Positions 9,492 through 17,704 of a stretch of 19,883 nucleotides of DNA are shown here, piece after piece. Numbering within the stretch: the stretch's first letter is position 1; each line of letters begins with the position of its first letter. The position numbers and the translations under genes are program-made. A model generated the notes under the pieces. The model did not search any database. It saw only the letters and a list, made by a program, of their open reading frames with translations, and had not been told where the DNA came from. Source of the stretch: JAIVJN01 sp036732565 (GTDB lineage Bacteria > Acidobacteriota > Vicinamibacteria > Vicinamibacterales > UBA2999); NCBI GenBank assembly GCA_036732565.1, contig DAINCF010000061.1:1-19883 (forward strand), in the 5' to 3' direction.

Positions 9492-10511
9492 TTACGACGC
9501 CGTGACCGTAAAGTTCACGTCTCTCGTGAGCGTCTTGCCCGAGGCCTTGTCCGTGATCTTGATTTCCAGCCGATATTCCCCTTCGCCAAAGCTGGTGAGC
9601 GGCACGGTGATGCCGCCCGGGACCGGGAATTTCGCCGGATCGAACGTCGGCGGCAGGTTCGAGGCGTTGATATTGGTCGGATTGGTCTTGTTGAAGAACT
9701 TCTCCTCGCCGCCTTCTTTCTTGTGGAAGTTGTACTCCATTATCAGGTTCGGCTTGCCATCGGTGCCAAGACCGGGGTTGTACACCTGATAGAAGATCGA
9801 CAGCTCTTCGTTCTTCTTGAATTCCATGTCGACCGCGGGCACCAGCTCCTGCGGGCCGAACACGAACGGACGCTCGCGCTGCTCGTCGGGGCTGAGCGGC
9901 GCGGACAACTGGTTCACCTTGTCGGTGACGAGCACGCTGCTGGTCGCCAGCTCGCCGTTGGAGAAGTTCGGCACTTCGATCTGCGTCTTCAAGATGCCGA
10001 CCTTCGCCGCCTCGGTCTTGGGCCCCTTCTCGGGCAGCCGCTGCTTGAGCGCGACGTAGACGTCATACGTGCCCGGAGGGGCCATGAACACGCGGTTCAG
10101 GCGCGCGTTGCCGCTGGACAGCTGCGCGGACGGCACGAAGTGAATGTCGTCCCACGGATACTCGAACTTCTTCTTGTCCTTCGCCGCTTCCCAGGCCTTG
10201 GGATCCACCACGCGTACGTACATCGCCGCGTCGGCCGCGGGCGCGCCGCTCACCGAGAGCACGAACGGCACGAACGTCCGCTGCTCCTGGGACTTGAGGA
10301 AGAACGGCTCGATTTCTATCTGCATATCGGCCGGCGCCGTCTGGCCTGCCATCACGCCGTCGACGAGCTTGACCAGCTGCTCGATCTCCTGCTGTTCCTG
10401 CTTGCTGCGCTTCTTCTCGTCCTTCTGTGCCTGTTGCGCGAAGGCCGCTGGTCCTGATGCCATCATCACCAACGCAGTCAGCAGCGCGAGGATGCGACTT
10501 CTAAACATCAT
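9492..10511 (-). CDS. secreted protein of unknown family
   Basis: 339 residues. A clear signal peptide (about 1-25, MMFRSR start, hydrophobic core, ending AAFAQQ) is followed by a charged helix (about 28-50, Lys/Glu/Gln-rich), then predominantly beta structure to the end. The last 50 residues (SFGEGEYRLEIKITDKASG onward) look like an Ig-like or C2-like beta-sandwich as found at the C termini of secreted acidobacterial proteins. I do not recognise a named family or catalytic motif. The ATG at 10511 is preceded by GGGAG at 5 nt and by a near-consensus promoter, so the longer frame up to 10595 is rejected: its extra codons would lie across the promoter. The barrel gene follows after 54 nt, so the two may act together at the envelope; that link rests on position only. 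Confidence 0.8.
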   Translation of the reverse strand: MMFRSRILALLTALVMMASGPAAFAQQAQKDEKKRSKQEQQEIEQLVKLVDGVMAGQTAPADMQIEIEPFFLKSQEQRTFVPFVLSVSGAPAADAAMYVRVVDPKAWEAAKDKKKFEYPWDDIHFVPSAQLSSGNARLNRVFMAPPGTYDVYVALKQRLPEKGPKTEAAKVGILKTQIEVPNFSNGELATSSVLVTDKVNQLSAPLSPDEQRERPFVFGPQELVPAVDMEFKKNEELSIFYQVYNPGLGTDGKPNLIMEYNFHKKEGGEEKFFNKTNPTNINASNLPPTFDPAKFPVPGGITVPLTSFGEGEYRLEIKITDKASGKTLTRDVNFTVTAS

Positions 10512-10551
10512 GAGATCTCCCTGAAGCTCCAAGAATCCGGATCGCCTGATG

Positions 10552-10580
10552 ATCATAGGTTTGCGCTTTCGTGAAGTCAA
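10552..10580 (-). promoter_or_regulatory. sigma70-type promoter of the secreted-protein/barrel unit
   Basis: On the minus strand TTGACT (10575-10580) and TATGAT (10552-10557) are separated by exactly 17 nt, with one mismatch to consensus in each hexamer. Transcription would start near 10545, leaving a leader of about 34 nt before the ATG at 10511, which carries GGGAG. Confidence 0.75.
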
Positions 10581-10642
10581 ACACTCTCGAACCACGCTAA
10601 AGCGTTGTCACGGCAGAGGTTGTTATTGCGCAAGCGACGTCG

Positions 10643-10720
10643 CCCCGCCGCAGCGGGGAAAGCCAACACTGTGCCTAGCGAGGCGGAGCCACCCGCTCGT
10701 CCGTGGCGGAGCCTCGCTAG
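10643..10720. repeat. pair of intergenic dyads between divergent genes
   Basis: The 267-nt gap (10512-10778) holds, besides the minus-strand promoter, two dyads: CCCCGC-CGCA-GCGGGG (10643-10658) and a longer imperfect one with arms CTAGCGAGGC (10675-10684) and GCCTCGCTAG (10711-10720). Inside the second, GGCGGAGCC is repeated directly (10682-10690 and 10705-10713). Both lie upstream of both flanking genes, so they are not terminators. They look like small repeat elements or a regulatory site. Confidence 0.5.
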
Positions 10721-10778
10721 AACATCGACACACGGCTGGCATCGAACGCCCCATATGATTTGACACCAGGATGGCCGC

Positions 10779-12053
10779 ATGGTTCACGACGATGTGCTGG
10801 TGATCGTGTTGGCGGGCGGAGTCGGCGAACGCCTCTCGCCCTTGACGAAAGAGCGCGCGAAGCCCGCGGTCTACTTCGGCGGGCCGTATCGCATTATCGA
10901 TTTCGTCCTCAGCAATTGCCTCAACTCCGGATTCCGACGCGTCTTCATCGCGACGCAGTACAAATCCCTCTCCCTCAACCGCCACATCCGCCAAGGCTGG
11001 ACCATCGTCTCGGAAGAGCTTGGCGAGTTCATCGAGATTCTGCCGCCGCAGAAGCGCGTCGGCGAGCAGTGGTATCAGGGCACCGCCGACGCCGTGTTCC
11101 AGAACCTCTACTCGATCGTGCGCGAAGAGCCGCGTCAAGTCGTCATCCTCGCCGGCGATCACATCTACAAGATGGACTACCGGCGGATGCTGAACTTCCA
11201 CAAAGAGCATGGTGCCGCGGTCACGCTGGCGGCGATCGAGGTCCCGATTGAACACGGATCGCGCTTCGGCATCGTCGCCGTCGACGAAGGCAATCGGGTC
11301 GTCGACTTCAAGGAGAAGCCGGCGCAGGCCCCGTCGATCCCGGGGTATCCGGACATGGCCCTCGCGTCGATGGGCATCTACGTGTTCGAGATGGACGTCC
11401 TGCTCCGTGCGCTCGAGAAAGACGATCTCGATCCGGACAGCCACCACGACTTCGGGAAGAACATCATTCCCGCGCTGATCCCCGAAGGCAAGGTGTTCTC
11501 GTACGAGTTCTACGACGAGAACAAGAAGGCCGCGAAGTACTGGCGCGATGTCGGCACGCTCGACGCCTACTTCGAGGCCAGCATGGATCTGTGCCACGTC
11601 AATCCCGACTTCAATCTCTACGATCCCGAGTGGCCGCTCCGGACGTACATGCCGCAGGCGCCGCCGGCGAAGTTCGTGTTCGCCGAGGACTGGCGGCGCG
11701 GCGAAGCGTTGGACTCGGTGATTTCACATGGCTGCATCGTGTCGGGCAGTCGCGTCAGCGGCTGCATTCTGTGCCCCAACGTACGCGTGCACAGTTTCTG
11801 CACGATCGAGGACTCGATCCTCATGCCCGGGGTTCGCGTCGGGCGGCACGCGCAGATTCGCCGCGCGATCATCGATCGCGACGTGATCATCCCGCGCGGG
11901 GCCCGCATCGGCTACGACCTCGACGAAGATCGCCGACGCCATACGGTGAGCGATAACGGAATCGTGGTCGTCACCGTCGAGGACGAGCCGCTCATCGCTC
12001 CGATTTCAGACGAGGCGCTGAACCGCGAAGCCGAAGCCGACCGGCGCAGCTGA
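10779..12053 (+). CDS. glgC: glucose-1-phosphate adenylyltransferase (ADP-glucose pyrophosphorylase)
   Basis: Makes ADP-glucose from glucose-1-phosphate and ATP, the committed step of bacterial glycogen synthesis, in the cytoplasm. The 424-residue length is typical. The N-terminal nucleotidyltransferase fold has LAGGVGERLSPLTKERAKPAV (start of the nucleotide-binding loop; the usual RGSRL is VGERL here), YRIIDF (37-42), the substrate stretch around WYQGTADAV (98-106), the metal-binding LAGD127H, and F-K-E-K180-P matching the glucose-1-phosphate lysine. The C terminus has the hexapeptide pattern of a left-handed beta-helix (about 305-385). AGGA lies 7 nt upstream of the ATG. A TATGAT at 10754-10759 could be a -10 box but has no good -35 partner. 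No other glycogen gene is in the window; eno and gpmA follow on the same strand after a repeat-filled gap. Confidence 0.96.
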   Translation: MVHDDVLVIVLAGGVGERLSPLTKERAKPAVYFGGPYRIIDFVLSNCLNSGFRRVFIATQYKSLSLNRHIRQGWTIVSEELGEFIEILPPQKRVGEQWYQGTADAVFQNLYSIVREEPRQVVILAGDHIYKMDYRRMLNFHKEHGAAVTLAAIEVPIEHGSRFGIVAVDEGNRVVDFKEKPAQAPSIPGYPDMALASMGIYVFEMDVLLRALEKDDLDPDSHHDFGKNIIPALIPEGKVFSYEFYDENKKAAKYWRDVGTLDAYFEASMDLCHVNPDFNLYDPEWPLRTYMPQAPPAKFVFAEDWRRGEALDSVISHGCIVSGSRVSGCILCPNVRVHSFCTIEDSILMPGVRVGRHAQIRRAIIDRDVIIPRGARIGYDLDEDRRRHTVSDNGIVVVTVEDEPLIAPISDEALNREAEADRRS

Positions 12054-12058
12054 TTTTC

Positions 12059-12155
12059 GGTCCGGCTGAAGCCGGACCCCACGTACCCAGTCCGGCTGAA
12101 GCCGGACCCACGTACGCGGGCCTGATCAGGCGTGGGGTCCGGCTTTAGCCGGACC
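12059..12155. repeat. REP-like cluster: three hairpin units, outer two inverted (REPIN-like)
   Basis: Unit 1 is the hairpin GGTCCGGC-TGAA-GCCGGACC (12059-12078) plus CCACG. Unit 2 has the same orientation with 7-bp arms (12090-12107). Unit 3 is inverted: CGTGG plus GGTCCGGC-TTTA-GCCGGACC (12131-12155). Units 1 and 3 are reverse complements over 25 bp with one mismatch, in the loop. The cluster starts 5 nt after the glgC stop and fills most of the 126-nt gap to eno. Confidence 0.85.
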
Positions 12156-12179
12156 AGATTTGATATCGTTCTCACTCAC

Positions 12180-13499
12180 ATGATCATCGCGGACATCCAT
12201 GCTCGAGCAATTCTCGATTCGCGCGGCAATCCTACCGTTGAAGCCGACGTCACCTTGAAGGACGGTGCCCGCGGACGTGCCGCGGTGCCCTCTGGCGCCT
12301 CCACCGGCGAGCGCGAAGCGCTGGAGCTCAGAGACGGCGACAAGCGCCGCTACCTGGGCAAGGGCGTCACCAAGGCGGTCGCGCACGTCAACGGCGAGAT
12401 TCGATCCGCCGTCATCAACCGCGAGCTCTCGCAGCGCGATCTCGATCAGGCGATGATCGCGCTCGACGGCACGCCGACGAAAGGCCGTCTCGGCGCCAAC
12501 GCGTTGCTCGCGGTGTCGATGGCAGCGCTGCGCGCGGGCGCGGCGAGCGCCGGCAAGCCGTTGTACGGACACGTCGGCGATCTGTACGGCACGAGTGGCG
12601 GCTACACGTTGCCCGTGCCGATGATGAACATCCTCAACGGCGGCGCCCACGCGGACTCCAATGTGGATTTCCAGGAGTTCATGGTCATGCCCGTCGGCTT
12701 CGAGACGTTCCACGACGGGCTGCGCGCCGGCGTCGAGATCTTCCACGCGCTGCGCGCGATCCTGAAGAGCCGCGGGCTCTCCACCGGCGTCGGCGACGAG
12801 GGCGGCTTTGCACCGAGCCTGCGCTCGAATCGCGAGGCGCTGGAAGTCGTGCTCGAAGCGATCGGCGACGCTGGATACAACGCTGGCAAGGACATGTACG
12901 TCGCGCTCGACGTCGCCTCCAGCGAATTTTGGGCCCCCTCGACTTCGCTCGGGGCAGGTGGCAAAGGGCGCTACGAATTCAAGAAGTCCGGCGAGCCCGG
13001 TCGCGACTCCGAAGGCATGGTGCAGCTCTACGTCGACTGGTGCCGCGAGTACCCGATCCTCTCCATCGAGGACGGCTGCGCTGAAGGCGATTGGGAGGGC
13101 TGGAAGATGCTCACCAAAGCGCTCGGCGATCGCGTGCAGCTCGTGGGCGACGATGTGTTCGTCACCAACCCGGAGATTCTCGAGCAAGGCATCGCCCAAG
13201 GCGTCGGCAACGCGCTGCTGGTCAAGCTCAATCAGATCGGCACCGTCACCGAAACACTGGACGCGATGCAGATGGCCGCGTCAGCCGGCTACGCGAGCGT
13301 CGTTTCCCACCGCTCCGGCGAAACCGAAGACACGACGATCGCCGACATCGCGGTCGGCACCGCAGCCGGGCAGATCAAGACCGGATCGGCGTCACGCAGC
13401 GATCGCGTGGCGAAGTACAACCAGTTGCTGCGCATCGAGGCAGAGCTCGGCACCAACGCCCGCTACGCGGGGCGAAGCGCAGTCAAACAGATCACGTAG
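12180..13499 (+). CDS. eno: enolase with a 10-residue in-frame insertion
   Basis: Interconverts 2-phosphoglycerate and phosphoenolpyruvate. The 439-residue chain has all expected sites: SGAST (39-42 region), H157 in GGAHADS, proton-transfer E207 in VGDEGG, metal ligands D244, E297 (SIEDG) and D324/D325 (VGDD), base K349 (LVKLNQ), and SHRSGETED. Residues 252-261, encoded by 12933-12962, have no counterpart in the usual SEFYKDGKY loop and look inserted. The start is the ATG at 12180, because MIIADIHARAILDSRGNPTVE is the conserved N terminus; the frame reaching back to 12132 runs through a repeat. No Shine-Dalgarno is visible before the ATG. gpmA, which encodes the preceding glycolytic step, follows after 65 nt. 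Confidence 0.96.
   Translation: MIIADIHARAILDSRGNPTVEADVTLKDGARGRAAVPSGASTGEREALELRDGDKRRYLGKGVTKAVAHVNGEIRSAVINRELSQRDLDQAMIALDGTPTKGRLGANALLAVSMAALRAGAASAGKPLYGHVGDLYGTSGGYTLPVPMMNILNGGAHADSNVDFQEFMVMPVGFETFHDGLRAGVEIFHALRAILKSRGLSTGVGDEGGFAPSLRSNREALEVVLEAIGDAGYNAGKDMYVALDVASSEFWAPSTSLGAGGKGRYEFKKSGEPGRDSEGMVQLYVDWCREYPILSIEDGCAEGDWEGWKMLTKALGDRVQLVGDDVFVTNPEILEQGIAQGVGNALLVKLNQIGTVTETLDAMQMAASAGYASVVSHRSGETEDTTIADIAVGTAAGQIKTGSASRSDRVAKYNQLLRIEAELGTNARYAGRSAVKQIT
12933..12962 (+). repeat. palindromic repeat-like insertion inside the enolase gene
   Basis: 30 nt, exactly ten codons, with outer arms GCCCC (12933-12937) and GGGGC (12951-12955) around CTCGACTTCGCTC. It encodes A-P-S-T-S-L-G-A-G-G between SEFW and KGRYEF. 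The core matches the CCCTTCGACTTCGCTCAGGG-type intergenic palindrome that I recognise from many bacterial genomes; that identification is from memory. Only one copy is in this window. Confidence 0.65.
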
Positions 13500-13509
13500 A
13501 GGCGGCCCG

Positions 13510-13535
13510 TAGGGGCGGCTCGCGAGCCGCCCCTA
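13510..13535. repeat. TCGCGA-centred palindromic repeat, copy 2 (perfect)
   Basis: A perfect 26-bp palindrome, each arm being TAGGGGCGGCTCG or its complement, 10 nt after the enolase stop. It matches the copy at 2862-2886 in layout: TAGGGGCG, variable base, CTCGCGAG, variable base, CGCCCCTA. A short tandem duplication of ACCGTCAC follows (13537-13552). It could end or stabilise the eno transcript, but no T-run follows. Confidence 0.75.
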
Positions 13536-13564
13536 TACCGTCACACCGTCACCAGACCACCGAC

Positions 13565-14320
13565 ATGCATACCCTCGTACTGCTGCGTCACGGCGAATCC
13601 ACCTGGAACCGCGAGAATCGTTTCACGGGGTGGACGGACGTCGACCTGAGCGAGAAGGGCTTCGAAGAGGCGCGCGAAGCCGGCCGCTTGCTCAAGGACG
13701 GAGGCTACGTCTTCGACGTCCAATACACCTCGGTGCTCAAGCGGGCGATTCGCACGGGGTGGATCGCGCTCGATGCGCTGGATCTCCTGTGGATCCCCGT
13801 TCACAAGAGCTGGTATCTCAACGAGCGGCACTACGGGGCGCTGCAAGGGCTGAACAAAGCCGAGACGGCGGCCAAGCACGGCGAGGCGCAGATCAAGATC
13901 TGGAGGCGCAGCTACGACATTCCACCGCCGGCGTTGACCCTCGACGATCCGCGCCATCCTTCACACGATCCCCGGTACACGGCGCTGCAGCCGTCAGAGA
14001 TCCCGCTGACCGAATCGCTGAAGGACACGGTCGAGCGCTTCCTGCCCTACTGGCACGAGACCATCGCGCCGGCCATTCGCGCGGGACAACGCGTCGTGAT
14101 CGCGGCGCACGGCAACTCGCTTCGTGCGCTCGTCAAATATCTCGACGAGGTGTCCGACGAGGCGATCGTCGACCTGAACATTCCGACGGGGATTCCGCTG
14201 GTCTACGAGCTCGACCACGAACTGAAGCCGATCCGCAGCTTTTATCTCGGAGATGCCGACAAAGCCAAGGCCGCCGCGGAAGCGGTGGCGCGGCAGGCAG
14301 GACAATCTGGGCCGGCATGA
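13565..14320 (+). CDS. gpmA: 2,3-bisphosphoglycerate-dependent phosphoglycerate mutase
   Basis: Interconverts 3- and 2-phosphoglycerate through a phosphohistidine. The 251-residue size is typical of the dimer/tetramer-forming dPGM family. Visible sites: R8-H9-G-E-S with phospho-acceptor H9, R60, the acid-base glutamate in N-E87-R-H-Y-G, K98, R114-R115, and the second catalytic histidine in A-A-H182-G-N-S. The C-terminal 25 residues are Ala/Lys-rich. The start is the ATG at 13565, because MHTLVLLRHGES is the conserved beginning; the longer frame upstream overlaps eno and is a shadow. No clear Shine-Dalgarno precedes it. It lies 65 nt behind eno, so the pair covers two consecutive glycolytic steps. 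Confidence 0.96.
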   Translation: MHTLVLLRHGESTWNRENRFTGWTDVDLSEKGFEEAREAGRLLKDGGYVFDVQYTSVLKRAIRTGWIALDALDLLWIPVHKSWYLNERHYGALQGLNKAETAAKHGEAQIKIWRRSYDIPPPALTLDDPRHPSHDPRYTALQPSEIPLTESLKDTVERFLPYWHETIAPAIRAGQRVVIAAHGNSLRALVKYLDEVSDEAIVDLNIPTGIPLVYELDHELKPIRSFYLGDADKAKAAAEAVARQAGQSGPA

Positions 14321-14368
14321 CCTCACCCCAACGCGGCTGCCGCGTTGGGGACCCCGGCTCGCCGGCCC
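14309..14368. repeat. nested inverted repeat between convergent genes
   Basis: The inner hairpin has 12-bp arms CCCCAACGCGGC (14326-14337) and GCCGCGTTGGGG (14339-14350) around one base. An outer pair, GGGCCGGC (14309-14316) and GCCGGCCC (14361-14368), encloses it. The outer left arm is inside the end of gpmA. The position suits a bidirectional transcription end for gpmA and the convergent hypothetical gene, though neither strand has a T-tract. Confidence 0.6.
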
Positions 14369-14394
14369 ATGGTGAAACGCTCGGCGCCAGCCGC

Positions 14395-14718
14395 TCAGGC
14401 TGGTCGATCGGTCTCCTCCACTTTCGCATCGTCAGAGGCAATGCGGAGCGAGCGAAGAAAGCGACGATCGTTCGCCGTCATCTCGACTGAGCGCTTCGGC
14501 GTGGAACGCACGGCCGGCACGCTGGACTTCTCCTCGGTGGTGCCCGCCGGCTTTTCGGCCCGGTTCGCGAAACCCACGACCGCTTCGAGGGTCAAACGCA
14601 TGTCAAACCCTTCGGCCCTGGCACGCGCGCGACACGCTTCGACTTCTGGACTCTCGGCCACTGCGGCGGCAATGGCGTCGGCCAGCTCCCGCGCGAACCG
14701 GTTCACGACGTCATCCAT
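14395..14718 (-). CDS. small hypothetical protein, 107 residues
   Basis: I do not recognise the family. The protein is soluble and charged, with no signal peptide or TM segment. It begins with an amphipathic helix (about 1-35), continues with a second helical stretch (about 40-54), has a polar Thr/Ser/Lys-rich linker (55-78), and a short basic segment TANDRRFLRSLRIA (81-94) that may bind a nucleic acid or partner; this role is a guess. That the gene is real is supported by AGGAGG 7 nt before the ATG and by a near-consensus promoter upstream. It is convergent with gpmA and divergent from the mutase gene. Confidence 0.7.
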   Translation of the reverse strand: MDDVVNRFARELADAIAAAVAESPEVEACRARARAEGFDMRLTLEAVVGFANRAEKPAGTTEEKSSVPAVRSTPKRSVEMTANDRRFLRSLRIASDDAKVEETDRPA

Positions 14719-14725
14719 GGAACTT

Positions 14726-14842
14726 CCTCCTCACGGCGCCGCCGGTCCGGGATGCCGGGGCGTGGTGCCGACAGCCCCGCCAACCGGGCGGTCTGGGGGC
14801 ATCGGCGCAAGGTCTGCATTGGCAGGGCTATATGCAGGTCTG
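14726..14842 (-). promoter_or_regulatory. structured 5' leader of the small hypothetical gene
   Basis: From the predicted start near 14841 to the AGGAGG (14726-14731) the transcript would carry about 120 nt of leader. It can form a 5' hairpin CTGCAT/ATGCAG (14832-14837 with 14814-14819, 12-nt loop) and a longer stem-loop at 14767-14806: GCCGA/TCGGC, then GCCCC/GGGGC, then GCC/GGC. I match it to no known riboswitch or RNA family. Confidence 0.4.
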
Positions 14843-14847
14843 CCGCC

Positions 14848-14877
14848 ATTCTAAGAACGGCCCGGACGCCATGTCAA
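14848..14877 (-). promoter_or_regulatory. sigma70-type promoter of the small hypothetical gene
   Basis: On the minus strand TTGACA (14872-14877, full consensus) and TAGAAT (14848-14853, one mismatch) are 18 nt apart. Transcription would start near 14841, about 120 nt before the ATG at 14718. Confidence 0.75.
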
Positions 14878-14983
14878 GGACGAACCCCATAACTTGTGGA
14901 CGGAGCGGGATTTGTGGCTGCTAATGGGCTACTCGGCCGTCATCGACATGACGAACCGAGTTCTAGCTCCACCCTGGAATTGA

Positions 14984-15001
14984 TCCCGCTAAAATGCGGG
15001 A
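14984..15001 (+). promoter_or_regulatory. hairpin with TAAAAT loop just upstream of the mutase start
   Basis: A 6-bp stem TCCCGC/GCGGGA encloses the loop TAAAAT (14990-14995), ending 2 nt before the ATG at 15004. TAAAAT resembles a -10 box at a distance that would give a leaderless mRNA, and no Shine-Dalgarno is present. No matching -35 box is seen. Confidence 0.35.
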
Positions 15002-15003
15002 AC

Positions 15004-16578
<1,575 letters not shown>

Positions 16579-16621
16579 CTTCGATGCCCTCGAATTTTCC
16601 ACAGGTGCGCAATTTTCTCGA

Positions 16622-16636
16622 AGGGGGCTGACCCCT
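16622..16636. repeat. short GGGG/CCCC dyad before the DppD-like gene
   Basis: AGGGG and CCCCT around GCTGA, 43 nt after the mutase stop and 11 nt before the GTG start of the ABC ATPase. It resembles the GGGGTCAG-type short repeat seen in other genomes, but only one copy is present here. Confidence 0.3.
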
Positions 16637-16647
16637 CTCAGCTCACA

Positions 16648-17664
16648 GTGACCGATCACCCCTACCTGTTGCGTGTGTCCCATCTGCGGACAGCATTCGG
16701 CACCGGTCCACGCGCTGTCGTGGCCGTGCGCGACGTGTCGTTCGACATCCAGTCAGGCGAGACCCTCGGCCTCGTCGGCGAGTCGGGCAGCGGGAAATCG
16801 CTCACCGCCTTCTCTATCGTCCGTCTCGTACCGCCCCCGGGCCGGACCGTGCGCGGCGAGGTCGTTTTTCAGGGCCGCGATCTCCTCTCGCTCAGCGAAA
16901 CCACCATGGAAGGGGTCCGGGGGGCGGGCATCGGGCTGATCTTTCAGGAGCCGATGGCCGCGCTCAACCCGGTGATGCGAGTCGGCGCCCACATCGCCGA
17001 GGCGTTGACCGTCCACGGACTCGCGACGCGGCGGGAGGCCAGAGATCGGGTGATTGCACTGTTGCGCGCCGTGCGCATTCCCGACGCCGAGCACCGCGTC
17101 GATGATTACCCGCACCAGCTGTCCGGCGGCATGCGTCAGCGGGTCATGATCGCGATTGCGATCGCGTGTCACCCGCCGCTGGTGATCGCCGACGAGCCGA
17201 CCACCGCCCTGGATGTCACCGTGCAGGCGCAGATTCTCGACCTGCTGCGCGAGATGAAGCAGCAGTTGAATCTCTCGCTGCTGCTCATCACCCACGATCT
17301 CGGGGTGATCGCCGAGACGGCGGATCGCGTCGCGGTGATGTACGCCGGTCGCATCGTCGAGCAAGGGCCGGTGCGCGCGATCTTCCGCGATCCGCTGCAC
17401 CCGTACACCAAGGGGCTGTTGGCGTCGATTCCGGGCCAGGCCTCGGCCGGCACCCGCCTGCGAGCCATCGAGGGCGTGGTGCCTGGGCTCGCGTCGCTCC
17501 CGCCGGGCTGCGCATTCGCCCCGCGCTGCCCGGCCCGGATGCCCGTCTGCGAGATGACGCCCGGGCTGACGTCGGTGGGATCGGATCGCGTCGTCCGCTG
17601 CCACCTTCACGGAACGGCGATCGAGGAGTCACCCGCGCCGGCGCTGGCAGACGGGACACGTTGA
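16648..17664 (+). CDS. peptide/nickel-type ABC transporter ATP-binding protein, DppD/OppD-like
   Basis: One of two ATPases that would power a dipeptide/oligopeptide or nickel importer at the inner membrane. The 338-residue length matches DppD/OppD. Visible motifs: Walker A GESGSGKS (44-51), Q-loop Q100, signature LSGGMRQR (158-165), Walker B VIADEP (179-184), D-loop and switch H216. The C-terminal family extension (about 245-320) has HPYTKGLL and four cysteines C288, C294, C301 and C318, the pattern thought to hold a metal or Fe-S centre in DppD proteins. The start is a GTG at 16648 without an evident Shine-Dalgarno; the protein fits the family from there. The DppF-like gene follows after 40 nt. 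No permease or binding protein lies beside the pair. Confidence 0.92.
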   Translation: MTDHPYLLRVSHLRTAFGTGPRAVVAVRDVSFDIQSGETLGLVGESGSGKSLTAFSIVRLVPPPGRTVRGEVVFQGRDLLSLSETTMEGVRGAGIGLIFQEPMAALNPVMRVGAHIAEALTVHGLATRREARDRVIALLRAVRIPDAEHRVDDYPHQLSGGMRQRVMIAIAIACHPPLVIADEPTTALDVTVQAQILDLLREMKQQLNLSLLLITHDLGVIAETADRVAVMYAGRIVEQGPVRAIFRDPLHPYTKGLLASIPGQASAGTRLRAIEGVVPGLASLPPGCAFAPRCPARMPVCEMTPGLTSVGSDRVVRCHLHGTAIEESPAPALADGTR

Positions 17665-17704
17665 TGGTTCCGCACGAAGGTTCCGCACGGTGGGGCGACG
17701 TCAA

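Noticed and set aside
10512..10595. N-terminal extension of the secreted protein to 10595
   Set aside because: These codons lie across the TTGACT-17-TATGAT promoter and the leader. The signal peptide and GGGAG point to the ATG at 10511.
12059..12155. CRISPR array
   Set aside because: Only three units, in mixed orientation, internally palindromic, with irregular short spacers and no cas gene. They fit REP-like elements.
12126..13199. A 357-codon open frame opposite enolase
   Set aside because: Antisense shadow. It reads the palindromic insertion as CPERSRGG, a sequence typical of mis-annotated frames across this repeat.
14726..14842. Signal recognition particle RNA or a known riboswitch in the leader
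   Set aside because: I could not find the conserved SRP apical loop or any riboswitch core I know, so only a structured leader is claimed.
14975..14990. Possible sigma54 promoter (GG-N10-GC) before the mutase gene
   Set aside because: Only the GG and GC spacing fits; the TTGC part is CCGC and the start would fall on the ATG. Such matches are common by chance in GC-rich DNA.
14896..15003. N-terminal extension of the mutase from a GTG
   Set aside because: The 36 residues have no mutase similarity and run through the hairpin just upstream of the ATG at 15004.
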